Source: Bacteroidetes bacterium MED-G20 (GTDB lineage Bacteria; Bacteroidota; Bacteroidia; Flavobacteriales_D; Parvicellaceae). Taken from it: 64,000 nucleotides of DNA. Below are positions 10,088 through 19,558 of the stretch, one piece after another (position 1 is the stretch's first letter; every line of letters starts with the position of its first letter). The notes below the pieces were generated by a model. The model saw only the letters and a program-made list of their open reading frames with translations. It was not told the DNA's origin and did no database searches. The translations under genes and the position numbers were made by a program. Where the stretch lies: NCBI GenBank assembly GCA_905182745.1, contig CAJJCR010000006.1, positions 1 to 64,000 on the forward strand. Reading direction: 5' to 3'.

Positions 10088-10999
10088 ATGAAAAATTATT
10101 TTGGATTTATTTTATTAATTACAATTTTATCATGTGATAAGATAGAAAGCCCTTTGCCAGAGGAATTTGGGAAATTTGATTGGAGCCTTTATCCAGGTGA
10201 TCCATCTAATTATCCTTATGACATATCCAACCCATCAAGTAATTGGGGAGAAAACACCAATACAAAAGGAATATTACTAGAAGACTATACTGGCCATAAA
10301 TGCACTAATTGCCCAGCGGCAGCACAAACAGCCAAATCTCTTGAAGACGACTCTATTAAGAATGTTATTGTTGCCTCTATTCATGCCAGTACAAATGGGT
10401 CTTTTCAGCAGACCGATGGTTTATATTTAAATGATTATCGAACTGATGCAGGAGATGAATATGTTAGTGAGATGACAGGATTCCTAGGAAATCCAATGGG
10501 AACAATTAATAGAAATAGTCAAGGTCTTTCTGGAAGTGTATGGTATTTAGCTACTGAGTGGGTTAACGGTGTAAATAATGAAATTAACAAACCTCTAATT
10601 GGAAATATTCAGTTGAAGAAGAACTATTTCGAATCAACCAATGGACTATTTATTCATACAGAGACTTCATTTTTAAGCCCTGTTTCAGGTGATTTTCATT
10701 TAATAATTTATTTAATTAGAAATGATGTTGTATCTCCTCAAAAATTTGATGCCGGAGTAGTAGATACCAACTATCATCATCACTCGGTTTTATCAGATAA
10801 TATCAACGGAACATGGGGGACTTTAATTAATGATGGTGGGTTGGCAGATGAAAATACTATAGTTTACAATGATTTTACTTATGAACTTCCTGACCCTTCT
10901 CAAGATTCAACATATAATATCGAAAATCTTTCATTAATTGCTTATTTGTGTGATAGAAATTCTTATGAAGTAATTCAGGTTATCAAATCTGATATTTAA
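10088..10999 (+). CDS. Omp28-related outer-membrane lipoprotein with CxxC motif
   Basis: A 303-aa lipoprotein with signal sequence and lipobox (ITILSC, lipidated Cys16). An Omp28-type thioredoxin-like segment follows: ILLEDYTGHKCTNCPAAA, with Cys72 and Cys75, then VIVASIHAS. Omp28 was named from a Porphyromonas gingivalis outer-membrane protein; family members often carry this CTNCP motif. The position directly after a TlpA-like oxidoreductase and a barrel with a cysteine pair suggests the CxxC is part of a redox chain. The gene converges on lpxA with only 3 bp between the two stop codons. Confidence 0.85.
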   Translation: MKNYFGFILLITILSCDKIESPLPEEFGKFDWSLYPGDPSNYPYDISNPSSNWGENTNTKGILLEDYTGHKCTNCPAAAQTAKSLEDDSIKNVIVASIHASTNGSFQQTDGLYLNDYRTDAGDEYVSEMTGFLGNPMGTINRNSQGLSGSVWYLATEWVNGVNNEINKPLIGNIQLKKNYFESTNGLFIHTETSFLSPVSGDFHLIIYLIRNDVVSPQKFDAGVVDTNYHHHSVLSDNINGTWGTLINDGGLADENTIVYNDFTYELPDPSQDSTYNIENLSLIAYLCDRNSYEVIQVIKSDI

Positions 11000-11002
11000 A
11001 CT

Positions 11003-11782
11003 TTAACTCAACCCTCTCATTATTCCTTTTGTTGAATTTCTTATAAATTCTAAAATAACATCTTTTTCATCAGAAACAGGAACTTCTAATTCTGCTACTC
11101 TTAATGCAGTAGTCATATTACTATTTTGAACGTAAATTACTCTATAAATATCTTCAATATTAATAATCTGTTGGTCGTTGAACCCTCGTCTTCTTAAACC
11201 AATAGTGTTGACACCAATATAGGAAAGTGGCTCTCTTGCAGCCTTTACGTATGGTGGAACATTTTTACGAACCAAAGAACCTCCAGCTATAAATGAATGT
11301 TCACCTATACTAACAAATTGCTGAATTGCAGCAGTCCCTTCAATTATCACCCAGTTACCAACAAAAACATGGCCTGCTAATTGAACTAAATTTGCAATTA
11401 CCACGTTATCTCCTATAATACAATCATGTGCTATATGAACGTAGGACATTAACAAACAATTACTACCAACTATGGTTGTTTTCTTATCGGATGTTCCCTT
11501 GTGAATTGTAACATATTCACGAATAGTAGTATTATCACCTATTTCTGTAGTAGCATATTCACCGTTGTATTTTAGGTCTTGTGATTCCGCTGAAATTATA
11601 GCTCCTGGGTAAATTTTACAATTATTTCCTATTCTAGCACCGTCCATAATAACTGCATTGGATGCAATCCAGCAATTATCCCCTATTACCACGTCTTCAT
11701 AAACTGTAGCGAAAGGCTCAACTATTACATTTTTTCCAATTTTTGCTTTTGGATGAATGTTTGTTAACATATGATTTGTCAT
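11003..11782 (-). CDS. lpxA: UDP-N-acetylglucosamine O-acyltransferase LpxA
   Basis: LpxA performs the first step of lipid A synthesis, adding a 3-hydroxyacyl chain to UDP-GlcNAc. The 259-aa protein is built of left-handed beta-helix hexapeptide repeats (IGKNVIVEPFATVYEDVVIG and onward), with the catalytic His in the MSYVHIAHDCIIGDN segment and a C-terminal helical domain. A second possible start, MLTNIHP at 11770, would trim four residues. It is the last gene of an HD-lpxD-lpxC/fabZ-lpxA series, 32 bp after the fused lpxC-fabZ. Confidence 0.96.
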   Translation of the reverse strand: MTNHMLTNIHPKAKIGKNVIVEPFATVYEDVVIGDNCWIASNAVIMDGARIGNNCKIYPGAIISAESQDLKYNGEYATTEIGDNTTIREYVTIHKGTSDKKTTIVGSNCLLMSYVHIAHDCIIGDNVVIANLVQLAGHVFVGNWVIIEGTAAIQQFVSIGEHSFIAGGSLVRKNVPPYVKAAREPLSYIGVNTIGLRRRGFNDQQIINIEDIYRVIYVQNSNMTTALRVAELEVPVSDEKDVILEFIRNSTKGIMRGLS

Positions 11783-11814
11783 CGATTTAAAATTTAAAAA
11801 AAGAAATTATAAAC

Positions 11815-13218
11815 TTATTCTTCAGTTCTGTCCTTAGCTACATGTGCCAGCATTTCTGCTTCAATACATACTTCTCCGTTTACGTAGCCCTTTCCACCCA
11901 TATGCACCAAGCCTCTTCTAATTGGAGACAATAATTTTAATTCAAAAACTACAGTATCTCCAGGTATTACCTTTCTTTTAAACTTTACATTGTCAATTTT
12001 CATAAAGTAGGTAGTGTAAAGATGTGGGTCTTTAACCTTACTAAGAGAAAATATACCTCCGGTTTGAGCCATTGCTTCAATTTGTAAAACTCCAGGCATT
12101 ACTGGATTTTTAGGAAAATGCCCCATGAAGTAATTTTCATTCATAGTAACATTCTTAACACCAATAATACCATCATCGCTAATTTCCATTATCTTATCTA
12201 TTAGCAAAAATGGATATCTATGCGGAAGCATTTTTTCAATGTCTACTATATCATAAAGTGGCTTTTTAGTTAAGTCAAATTGTTTTGGTAATTTTTCTTG
12301 ATCTTTCATGGCTTTTTTAAGTATTTGAGCAAATGAGGTATTTAATTTATGGCCCGGTTTTTTGGTGATAATATGTCCTTTTATTGGCATTCCAATTAAA
12401 GCTAAATCTCCAATAACGTCTAATAATTTATGTCTTGCAGGTTCGTTGTAAAACTGCATTTCACAATTATTTAACACATTTCCATTAATTTGAATATCAG
12501 AATGATCTTTGCCCAAAAGATGGGCTAATTTTTTTATCTCATTAGGTTTAGTGTCTTCTCTATCTACCACAACAATGGCATTCTCTAATCCTCCTCCTTT
12601 TATAAGATTTGCTTTTGCTAATTTCTCAAGTTCTGTCAGAAAAACAAATGTTTTACAAGGTGCTATTTCCGTAGAATAATCTTTTAAGTCTCTAATTTCA
12701 GCGTATTGAGTTCCTAGAGCAAGGTTCTGATAATCTAAAACTACAGAAATGATAAAATTATTTGCAGGAACAAATAGAATTTCAGAGCCTGAGTCTGGAT
12801 CAGTATAATGAATTGGGTTTGGAAGGTGAATATATTTTAAATGTGCATCTTGAATTTTTAATCCTACTTTTTGTATTTCTTCCACAAAATACTTTGCACT
12901 ACCATCCAAAATTGGGACTTCAGAGCTGTCTATTTTAATTAACACATTATTTATTCCTAGTGCGTATAACGCAGACATTAAATGCTCAACAGTGATTATT
13001 TTAACGTTGTCTTTTTCCAGAGTAGTACTCCTTTGAGTCTCGGTAACTAAATTAATATCTGCAGGCAAAATAGGTTGGGTTTCTAAATCAATTCTTTGGA
13101 ACTTTATCCCATGATTTATTTTAGCAGGCTCAATGACCATATTTACATCGTCACCTGTATGAAGTCCAACTCCTGTAAACTCAATTGAGCTATTTAATGT
13201 TTTTTGATTATCTGACAC
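11815..13218 (-). CDS. lpxC-fabZ: Bifunctional UDP-3-O-acyl-N-acetylglucosamine deacetylase / 3-hydroxyacyl-ACP dehydratase
   Basis: A 467-aa fusion. The N-terminal ~310 residues are LpxC, the zinc deacetylase that commits to lipid A; zinc ligands are visible in EHLMSALYALGINN and HKLLDVIGDL, with the active-site GHIITKKPGH. The C-terminal ~145 residues are FabZ, a beta-hydroxyacyl-ACP dehydratase, with NYFMGHFPKNPVMPGVLQIEAMAQTGG containing its catalytic His and Glu. The fusion is typical of Bacteroidota and couples lipid A and fatty acid synthesis, which compete for the same 3-hydroxyacyl-ACP. It starts immediately after the lpxD stop. Confidence 0.97.
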   Translation of the reverse strand: MSDNQKTLNSSIEFTGVGLHTGDDVNMVIEPAKINHGIKFQRIDLETQPILPADINLVTETQRSTTLEKDNVKIITVEHLMSALYALGINNVLIKIDSSEVPILDGSAKYFVEEIQKVGLKIQDAHLKYIHLPNPIHYTDPDSGSEILFVPANNFIISVVLDYQNLALGTQYAEIRDLKDYSTEIAPCKTFVFLTELEKLAKANLIKGGGLENAIVVVDREDTKPNEIKKLAHLLGKDHSDIQINGNVLNNCEMQFYNEPARHKLLDVIGDLALIGMPIKGHIITKKPGHKLNTSFAQILKKAMKDQEKLPKQFDLTKKPLYDIVDIEKMLPHRYPFLLIDKIMEISDDGIIGVKNVTMNENYFMGHFPKNPVMPGVLQIEAMAQTGGIFSLSKVKDPHLYTTYFMKIDNVKFKRKVIPGDTVVFELKLLSPIRRGLVHMGGKGYVNGEVCIEAEMLAHVAKDRTEE

Positions 13219-14253
13219 TTACGTTTTATTAATTTCTTTAACTAGATCTTCAATTTGTTTTTTTAATTCAGGGAAGTTTTTAAATAAAACATAACTCCTT
13301 TTAAAGTCATTGGAAGAAAAAGCTGGTGTTCCTTGAAGGACAGTATTTTCTTTGTGAATTGATTTAGTAATACCACTTTGGGCAGCTATTTTTGTTCCTT
13401 TAGAGATTTTCAAATGGCCTGCGATTCCAACTTGACCGCCAATCATAACATTGCTATCGATTTTAGAAGAACCTGAAACACCAGTTTGAGCAGCAATAAC
13501 AGTGTTTTCTCCAACTTCCACATTATGGGCAATTTGTACAAGATTGTCAATTTTAGCTCCTTTACGAATAACGGTAGATCCCATAGTCGCTCGATCAATA
13601 ACAGTATTTGACCCTATTTCTACATGATCTTCAATTATGACATTTCCTATTTGAATTATTTTCTGGTATTGATTTTCTTTGTTTGGGACAAAGCCAAAAC
13701 CATCGGAACCAATTACAGCACCAGAATGAAATACACAATTACTTCCTATTTGGGATTTATCATAAAATTTAACCCCAGAATAAATTTTAGTGTTCTCTCC
13801 TATTTTACATCCTTTATCAAAATGACAATTTGAAGATATATGAACATTATTTCCTATTACTACATCTTCACCAACATAGGTGAAAGGCCCAATATATACT
13901 GACTTACCAATTTTTGCAGTTTTATCAATAAATACTGGTTCTTCAATTCCTGTTTTGGGAGTGTCGATATTTTCGTAAAAATTTAATAATTGCGCCAAAC
14001 TTTCATATGCGTTTTCTACTTTTATTAGAGTTAAGCTGGCAGGAATGGGTTTTGAGGGAGTAAAATCAGAGTTGACAAGTGCTATACTTGCCTGAGTATT
14101 ATAAATATAAGATTCGTATTTAGGGTTGGATAGAAAGGTTAAAGAGGAGGGTTGTGCATCTTCAATCTTAGAAAAAAAATTAACCTCTACATCTTTATCC
14201 CCTTCAATATCTCCATTTACTAAGTCGGCTATTTGTTGAGAATTGAATTTCAT
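13219..14253 (-). CDS. lpxD: UDP-3-O-(3-hydroxyacyl)glucosamine N-acyltransferase LpxD
   Basis: LpxD adds the second acyl chain in lipid A synthesis. The 344-aa protein has the N-terminal uridine-binding domain (LTFLSNPKY) and a hexapeptide-repeat beta-helix from about residue 110. The catalytic His region reads [20 protein letters not shown], and the [24 protein letters not shown] stretch is characteristic. Its stop codon directly abuts the lpxC-fabZ start, so they form one operon. Upstream, 43 bp away, is the HD-domain gene. Confidence 0.96.
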   Translation of the reverse strand: MKFNSQQIADLVNGDIEGDKDVEVNFFSKIEDAQPSSLTFLSNPKYESYIYNTQASIALVNSDFTPSKPIPASLTLIKVENAYESLAQLLNFYENIDTPKTGIEEPVFIDKTAKIGKSVYIGPFTYVGEDVVIGNNVHISSNCHFDKGCKIGENTKIYSGVKFYDKSQIGSNCVFHSGAVIGSDGFGFVPNKENQYQKIIQIGNVIIEDHVEIGSNTVIDRATMGSTVIRKGAKIDNLVQIAHNVEVGENTVIAAQTGVSGSSKIDSNVMIGGQVGIAGHLKISKGTKIAAQSGITKSIHKENTVLQGTPAFSSNDFKRSYVLFKNFPELKKQIEDLVKEINKT

Positions 14254-14296
14254 AAATGGTTAAAATTAAGCATTATGATTAGAATCTCACAATAAA

Positions 14297-15532
14297 TCAA
14301 AAGTAAGGTGCAAATAAATAATACTTTTTTACGGGTTTTGCCAAAGCACTAATATTTAGATTATCGGATGCTTGGGTAATATCTTTTAAGGATCCATCAT
14401 TGAATAATATTTTTATTTCGTCTTTCCTTGGATCGTAGGCATTGTTTTCCATTTCTTTTTGATAAACAAAATAGTTCATCTCCTCTTTATTAAAACCGAG
14501 AGTTTTTTGATGAATGGATTTACAATTTTCCACTTCGTCCACTGAAAATTTTTGAGCACTTATTTTTACTTTTGGCAGCTTCCTCTCAATCATCATTTTA
14601 CTTAAAATAGATATGATTTTGTCTTGGCTATCACACCAAATCTTCACGCATGTAAAAACATCATAATCGTCTACTTTGGAAAAGGCCTTTAAGAATTCGA
14701 TTTGAGAAATATTATCAGATGTGATTTTTTGACTAAGTAAAATTTTCAGGCTTGGGACTACAAATAATTTTGATCCGGAAAGTAAAATCTCTCTAGCTCT
14801 TTCTAATATTTTAGCCAAAAGGAATTCTGCAGAAAGTACAGTTTTATGTAAATAAACTTGCCAATACATTAACCTTCTTGCTACTATAAATTTTTCTATT
14901 GAATAAATTCCCTTTTCTTTAATTACAATTTCGTCATTTATAATGGAGAACATTTTAATAATTCTCTCATTACTAACCACTCCCTCAGATACTCCTGTAA
15001 AAAAACTATCACGTTTCAAGTAATCCAATCTGTCCATATCTAATTGTGAAGAAACAAGATGGTGTAAAAATTTTTTAGGATACTTGTTGTCAAATATTTC
15101 AATTGCCATGTCTAATGCACCATCAAACTCTTTATTTAATGATTCCATAAATAAACTAGAAATATTTTCATGATTAATTCCCTCAACAAAACTATGTTCC
15201 AAAGCATGAGAGAATGGACCATGACCAATATCGTGCAATAAAATAGCAACTGTTGCCGCTGTGCGTTCTTCTTCTGAGATAGAAAAACCATTTTCTTGTA
15301 AGGTGTGAATGGCTTGTCCCATAAGATGTGCTGCACCAATAGCATGGTGAAATCTTGTATGATGAGCCCCTGGATAAACTAAATAAGTTAACCCAAGCTG
15401 TTTGATTCGTGAAAGCCTTTGAAAAAAAGGATGGTCAACAATATTCAATAAAATTCCTTTATTTAGTGTAATAAAACCATAAACTGGATCGTTTAATATT
15501 TTACTTACTTGATTTTTTCGCATATTGATCAT
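14297..15532 (-). CDS. HD-domain phosphohydrolase (dNTPase/SAMHD1-like)
   Basis: A 411-aa cytoplasmic protein with an HD metal-binding domain: RFHHAIGAAHLM (first His), LLHDIGHGPFSHALEH (HD doublet and following His) and SSQLDMDRLDYLKRDSFFTGV (second Asp). The DRLDYLKRDSF element is shared with deoxynucleotide triphosphohydrolase-like proteins. Substrate cannot be told from sequence. Translation may begin at MINM (15532) or MRKN (15523). It leads the lpxD-lpxC/fabZ-lpxA run and is divergent from porX; its promoter overlaps the porX start. Confidence 0.9.
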   Translation of the reverse strand: MINMRKNQVSKILNDPVYGFITLNKGILLNIVDHPFFQRLSRIKQLGLTYLVYPGAHHTRFHHAIGAAHLMGQAIHTLQENGFSISEEERTAATVAILLHDIGHGPFSHALEHSFVEGINHENISSLFMESLNKEFDGALDMAIEIFDNKYPKKFLHHLVSSQLDMDRLDYLKRDSFFTGVSEGVVSNERIIKMFSIINDEIVIKEKGIYSIEKFIVARRLMYWQVYLHKTVLSAEFLLAKILERAREILLSGSKLFVVPSLKILLSQKITSDNISQIEFLKAFSKVDDYDVFTCVKIWCDSQDKIISILSKMMIERKLPKVKISAQKFSVDEVENCKSIHQKTLGFNKEEMNYFVYQKEMENNAYDPRKDEIKILFNDGSLKDITQASDNLNISALAKPVKKYYLFAPYF

Positions 15533-15542
15533 AAGTTAAAAA

Positions 15543-15574
15543 CAAATCTAATTAAATCATTAAACAAGTGGCAA
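15543..15574 (-). promoter_or_regulatory. Promoter for the HD/lpxD/lpxC-fabZ/lpxA operon, overlapping the porX start
   Basis: On the minus strand a -33 TTG (15572-15574) is separated by 21 nt from TAGATTTG (15543-15550), matching the Bacteroidota TTG-N~20-TAnnTTTG pattern. The -33 element is inside the first codons of porX (GTG at 15568), so transcription in the two directions should interfere. Confidence 0.6.
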
Positions 15575-17100
15575 GAATACTTTGGGCAGACGACGAAATT
15601 GATAGTTTAAAGGCTCATCTTATTTTTTTAGAAAATAAGGGGCATAATATATCACCTGTAAACTCAGGAAATGAAGCGGTTGAAGAGTTTAAAAAGAACA
15701 GCTTTGATCTAGTTTTTTTAGATGAAAATATGCCAGGAATCAGCGGGCTAAAAGCTCTAGAAGAAATAAAAACATGGAATCCTAATACACCAGTTGTGAT
15801 GATCACTAAAAGTGAGGAGGAGATGATTATGGAGGAAGCAATAGGTAAACAAATATCAGATTACTTAATAAAGCCTGTTAATCCAAATCAAATACTGATG
15901 GTAATTAAAAAATTATTAGATGGCAAAAGACTTATTAGTGAAACCAATACTTTGTCCTATCAACAAAATTTTAGAGGAATTAGCAATGATTTGAATAATT
16001 CAATGGATTTAAATGAATGGATAGCTCTATTTAAAAAATTAAATTTTTGGGAACGTCAACTTGAAATGTCTGATGAAAACATGTATGAAATATTTGACAT
16101 GCAGAAGGAAGAGGCAAATCAATTATTTAGTAAATACATTGACAAAAACTATATTGATTCGTTAAATGACGAGAAACATATTACAAGTCACAATCTTTTA
16201 AAAAAGAAACTTTTTCCAAAATTAAATAACGAAACTTACTTTTTAGTTGTCATAGATAATTTAAGGTATGACCAATGGTTGATAATTAAACCCGTAATTG
16301 AAGAGTTATTTGACATAGAAAAGGAGGAGATATACTGTAGTATTCTTCCAACAACTACTCAGTACGCAAGGAACTCTTTATTTTCAGGACTTATGCCTTT
16401 AGATATTAAAAATAAATTTCCGGATAAATGGGTAGATGAAGATGAAAATGAAGGTAAAAACTTACACGAAGAGTTTTTCTTAAATGAAAACCTAAAAAGG
16501 AATTCTATTGGTGGAAAATTCTCTTACAATAAAATAACGAACCTAAGTAAAGGAAAAAAACTGTTAAGTAATTTTAATAATTTACTGCAAAATAATTTAA
16601 ATACCATAGTCTATAATTTCGTAGATACGCTATCTCACGCAAGAACTGAAATGGAGGTTATTAAGGAACTTGCCGAAGATGAATCTGCTTATAGATCCTT
16701 AACCCTTAGTTGGTTTAAACACTCACCGCTATATGAAATGATGAAAAGGATGAGTGAAAGTTCTTCCAAAGTGTTTTTAACAACAGACCATGGCACAATT
16801 AGAGTTAAAAACCCTACAAAAATAATGGGACCCAAACAAACCAATAGTAATATGAGATATAAGGTTTCAAAAAATCTGTCTTACAATAAGAAACATGTTA
16901 TGGAGAGCTTAAATCCACATGAGATAATGCTTCCAAAAAACAACTTGAGTAGCTCTTATGTTTTTGCAAAAGAAAACAACTTTTTTGTCTACCCAAATAA
17001 TTACCACCAATTTGCTACTCTATATAACGACACCTTCCAGCATGGAGGAATTTCTTTGGAGGAAATGTTAATTCCTTATGTCTTTTTAAGAAGTAAATAA
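15568..17100 (+). CDS. porX: T9SS regulator PorX: response regulator with PglZ/alkaline-phosphatase-like effector
   Basis: PorX is required for type IX secretion and is reported to work with the kinase PorY and a sigma factor. The 510-aa protein begins with a receiver domain (acidic residues 8-9, phospho-acceptor Asp52 in VFLDENMPG, Lys102 in LIKPVNP). After a helical linker comes a PglZ domain: LVVIDNLRYDQW, the metal/nucleophile region TTTQYARNSLFSG, FVDTLSHARTEM, TTDHGT and a terminal FQHGGISLEEMLIPYVFL. The start is GTG, giving the canonical MARILWADDE N-terminus. The downstream convergent lipoprotein gene begins its stop at the next base. It links to SprA and the T9SS cargo proteins in this window. 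Confidence 0.94.
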   Translation: MARILWADDEIDSLKAHLIFLENKGHNISPVNSGNEAVEEFKKNSFDLVFLDENMPGISGLKALEEIKTWNPNTPVVMITKSEEEMIMEEAIGKQISDYLIKPVNPNQILMVIKKLLDGKRLISETNTLSYQQNFRGISNDLNNSMDLNEWIALFKKLNFWERQLEMSDENMYEIFDMQKEEANQLFSKYIDKNYIDSLNDEKHITSHNLLKKKLFPKLNNETYFLVVIDNLRYDQWLIIKPVIEELFDIEKEEIYCSILPTTTQYARNSLFSGLMPLDIKNKFPDKWVDEDENEGKNLHEEFFLNENLKRNSIGGKFSYNKITNLSKGKKLLSNFNNLLQNNLNTIVYNFVDTLSHARTEMEVIKELAEDESAYRSLTLSWFKHSPLYEMMKRMSESSSKVFLTTDHGTIRVKNPTKIMGPKQTNSNMRYKVSKNLSYNKKHVMESLNPHEIMLPKNNLSSSYVFAKENNFFVYPNNYHQFATLYNDTFQHGGISLEEMLIPYVFLRSK

Positions 17101-17649
17101 TTATTCTTTTTGAAAGTTATTTGACAGGTCTAAATAATCGTAAATAAATTTAATTTCTTCGTTGCTACAATCTTTACAATATTTGTAAGCAAGATTTTTC
17201 ATGCTAATAATGGTAATTTCATTTTGAGATAAATATTCTTGGATATAAGAGGATATAGCAATTAAAAAACAATCACTGTATTGGATTTCCATTTTTTTAA
17301 TATTAGAAATATACGATTTTGGTTGATTAATAAAGTAATTAAAAAGTGCTGCTTCTAACTCTAGCTTCTGGTTGATTTTTAAGCTATTACAATAAAAAGT
17401 TAATGCGTTAAAATAATACGGGCTTAATTGCTCAGAACTTTTATTCAATGCTTCAATTAGTAATTTAAAATTCTCTTCGCTTAAGGTTGTGTCTATTTTA
17501 TAAATTAATTCTAACGAATGTTTTTCTAAATTTTCAGGACCATTTAAAATTTCTTCATGATTTAATCCATCTATATTGGAATAAATAGATATTGGCTCTT
17601 GATTACAACTCAAAAAAAATAATAAGAATACCGGAAGAAAATATTTCAC
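17101..17649 (-). CDS. Hypothetical lipoprotein
   Basis: A 182-aa protein with a lipoprotein signal ([15 protein letters not shown], lipidation at Cys15) and an all-helical, charged mature region without recognisable motifs. Its start overlaps the end of the heme A synthase gene by 4 bp, so it is the last member of the coupled ruvB-queG-ctaA group. It could support cytochrome oxidase biogenesis, but only position suggests this. Family not recognised. Confidence 0.65.
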   Translation of the reverse strand: MKYFLPVFLLFFLSCNQEPISIYSNIDGLNHEEILNGPENLEKHSLELIYKIDTTLSEENFKLLIEALNKSSEQLSPYYFNALTFYCNSLKINQKLELEAALFNYFINQPKSYISNIKKMEIQYSDCFLIAISSYIQEYLSQNEITIISMKNLAYKYCKDCSNEEIKFIYDYLDLSNNFQKE

Positions 17650-18635
17650 GTTGTATGTATTTTGTGATTAACTACTATCCTTGCCAAGCATCCAAAAGAT
17701 ATCATTGCTAATAAAAGATGAATTGGTTGAAGTAAGGCTGGCAAATTAAAATCTGCTAGAACTTTACCAACCAATGCTTCTGCCAATACACATATTGCAA
17801 ATAAGTAGATTTCAATAAGATTAATTTTTCCAAAAAAAGCATAGCTTCCTAGAATAATACTGTAGATAACTATGGCTAATGCCAATGTCCTGTGAGAAAG
17901 AAATAAGCTGAAATCTTGGAAAATTAATTCGTTTCTTGAGCTAGAATCTAACCAATGGTCCACAATTTGTCTTACTTGTGTTCCTAAAATAATTTGAAAT
18001 AAAAAAAACACTAACCCTATGAATGCTATTATTTTTAATTTTTTTGGTATAGCTACAGTGGCCTCTGACCAGACAGAAATAATAATAATTTGCCATAATA
18101 TCATTAAAGCCGCAATTACCATATGAACGGTTAAAACCCAAGGCACAATATTGGTAGCTACTACCATAGAACCCCACCAAGCTTGAAAAAGAGTTAATAA
18201 AATCAATCCCAAACCTAAAAATATTCTTAATCCTTTTTGGCGCTTGGTAAATAGTGCAAATAAAAACCCTATAAAAATAAATATTCCAGCTAGTGCGCCA
18301 ATAAGTCTATTTATATATTCTAACCAAGTATTCCAAACGTTAAAAGGTTGCTCGTAAAGCAAAGATTTATCTGCTTGAATTAAAATTGCCTTTTCTTTAA
18401 GTCCAATATTGACCAAAAAAGAAGTGAATTTTTTTATCTTTTTTTCTCTTTTTGAGGAATAAAATAATTGATAATTTTCTGGAAGCTGATTGACATCTGT
18501 TGGTGGGATATATTGATCAAAACACTTCGGCCAATCTGGACAGCCCATGCCAGATTCTGTTATACGAACAATTGACCCAGCTATAATAACTAGATAGATC
18601 ATAATTAATGTTATCCAATGAAATCTTAAGATCAT
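17646..18635 (-). CDS. ctaA: Heme A synthase (COX15/CtaA family)
   Basis: This inner-membrane enzyme oxidises heme O to heme A, the cofactor of aa3-type oxidases such as the one encoded by ctaC-ctaD 3 kb away. The 329-aa protein has about eight membrane helices. The first extracellular loop carries the cysteine pair in [10 protein letters not shown] (Cys32, Cys38), and heme-ligand histidines lie in EYINRLIG-adjacent, [19 protein letters not shown] and QPIHLLLA segments; the ligand of the first half is not obvious. ATGA overlaps join it to queG upstream and to a lipoprotein gene downstream. Confidence 0.9.
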   Translation of the reverse strand: MILRFHWITLIMIYLVIIAGSIVRITESGMGCPDWPKCFDQYIPPTDVNQLPENYQLFYSSKREKKIKKFTSFLVNIGLKEKAILIQADKSLLYEQPFNVWNTWLEYINRLIGALAGIFIFIGFLFALFTKRQKGLRIFLGLGLILLTLFQAWWGSMVVATNIVPWVLTVHMVIAALMILWQIIIISVWSEATVAIPKKLKIIAFIGLVFFLFQIILGTQVRQIVDHWLDSSSRNELIFQDFSLFLSHRTLALAIVIYSIILGSYAFFGKINLIEIYLFAICVLAEALVGKVLADFNLPALLQPIHLLLAMISFGCLARIVVNHKIHTT

Positions 18636-19558
18636 TTATTTAAAAAATTTATATTTCTTTTTAAACCTTTAAATTTTGTTCTCTTGACAGCAGAACTTTT
18701 AAATAAATTTTCAAAAATCTCCTCATCTAACTCTTTCCATTCTTTCTTTGTTAAATTAATCAGATCTAAAGACGGCTCGAATAAAGGTTCTTTGTGAGTG
18801 GATGAGAATCTGTTCCATGGGCATACCTCTTGACAAGCGTCACATCCAAACATCCAATTGTCCATTTTTCCATTAAACTCATCAGGGATAATTTCGTCTT
18901 TCAGCTCAATTGTTAAGTAAGAAATACATTTTGAACCATCTACTACATATGGCTTAATTATAGCATCCGTTGGACATGCGTCTATACATTTGGTACATGT
19001 TCCGCAATAATCTTTAATTGGTAAATCAGTATCTAATTCTAGATCTAGGATTAATTCTGCTATAAAGAAATAAGATCCCTTTTCCTTGTTTATAAGATTA
19101 CTATGCTTTCCAATCCATCCCAACCCAGATTTTTCAGCCCATGCCTTATCCATCACTGGAGCTGAATCTACAAATCCTCTAATATTTATATCTCCAAAAT
19201 TTTCAGTAATAAAATATTGTAACTCTTTAAGTTTTTTTTTAATTACTTTATGGTAGTCAGCGCCGTAAGCATACATAGATATCTTAGGAGCTTGATTGTC
19301 TTTTTGTTTTAATGGAGAATAATAATTATATATAAAAGTAACAACTGATTTTGCACCTGGGACAAGCTTAGTAGGGTCTGTTCTTAAATCAAAATAATTT
19401 TCCATGTAAGACATTTTTCCATGAAAATCGTTATTTAACCAATTTTCTAAATGGCGAGCTTCTTTTTCTAAAAAGCCTGCTTTTGAAATGCCTACATGGG
19501 AAAAGCCTAAATCAAAAGCCTTTTCTTTTATTATTTTAGTACGTTGGCTAGTATTCAA
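18632..19558 (-). CDS. queG: Epoxyqueuosine reductase QueG
   Basis: QueG reduces epoxyqueuosine to queuosine in the wobble position of certain tRNAs, using cobalamin and two 4Fe-4S clusters. The 308-aa protein lacks the C-terminal HEAT extension of the longer E. coli enzyme, which is common in Bacteroidota. Visible motifs are [32 protein letters not shown], and two ferredoxin-type clusters, [16 protein letters not shown] and [13 protein letters not shown]. It overlaps both neighbours (ruvB and ctaA) by 4 bp, so translation is probably coupled. Confidence 0.95.
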   Translation of the reverse strand: MNTSQRTKIIKEKAFDLGFSHVGISKAGFLEKEARHLENWLNNDFHGKMSYMENYFDLRTDPTKLVPGAKSVVTFIYNYYSPLKQKDNQAPKISMYAYGADYHKVIKKKLKELQYFITENFGDINIRGFVDSAPVMDKAWAEKSGLGWIGKHSNLINKEKGSYFFIAELILDLELDTDLPIKDYCGTCTKCIDACPTDAIIKPYVVDGSKCISYLTIELKDEIIPDEFNGKMDNWMFGCDACQEVCPWNRFSSTHKEPLFEPSLDLINLTKKEWKELDEEIFENLFKSSAVKRTKFKGLKRNINFLNK

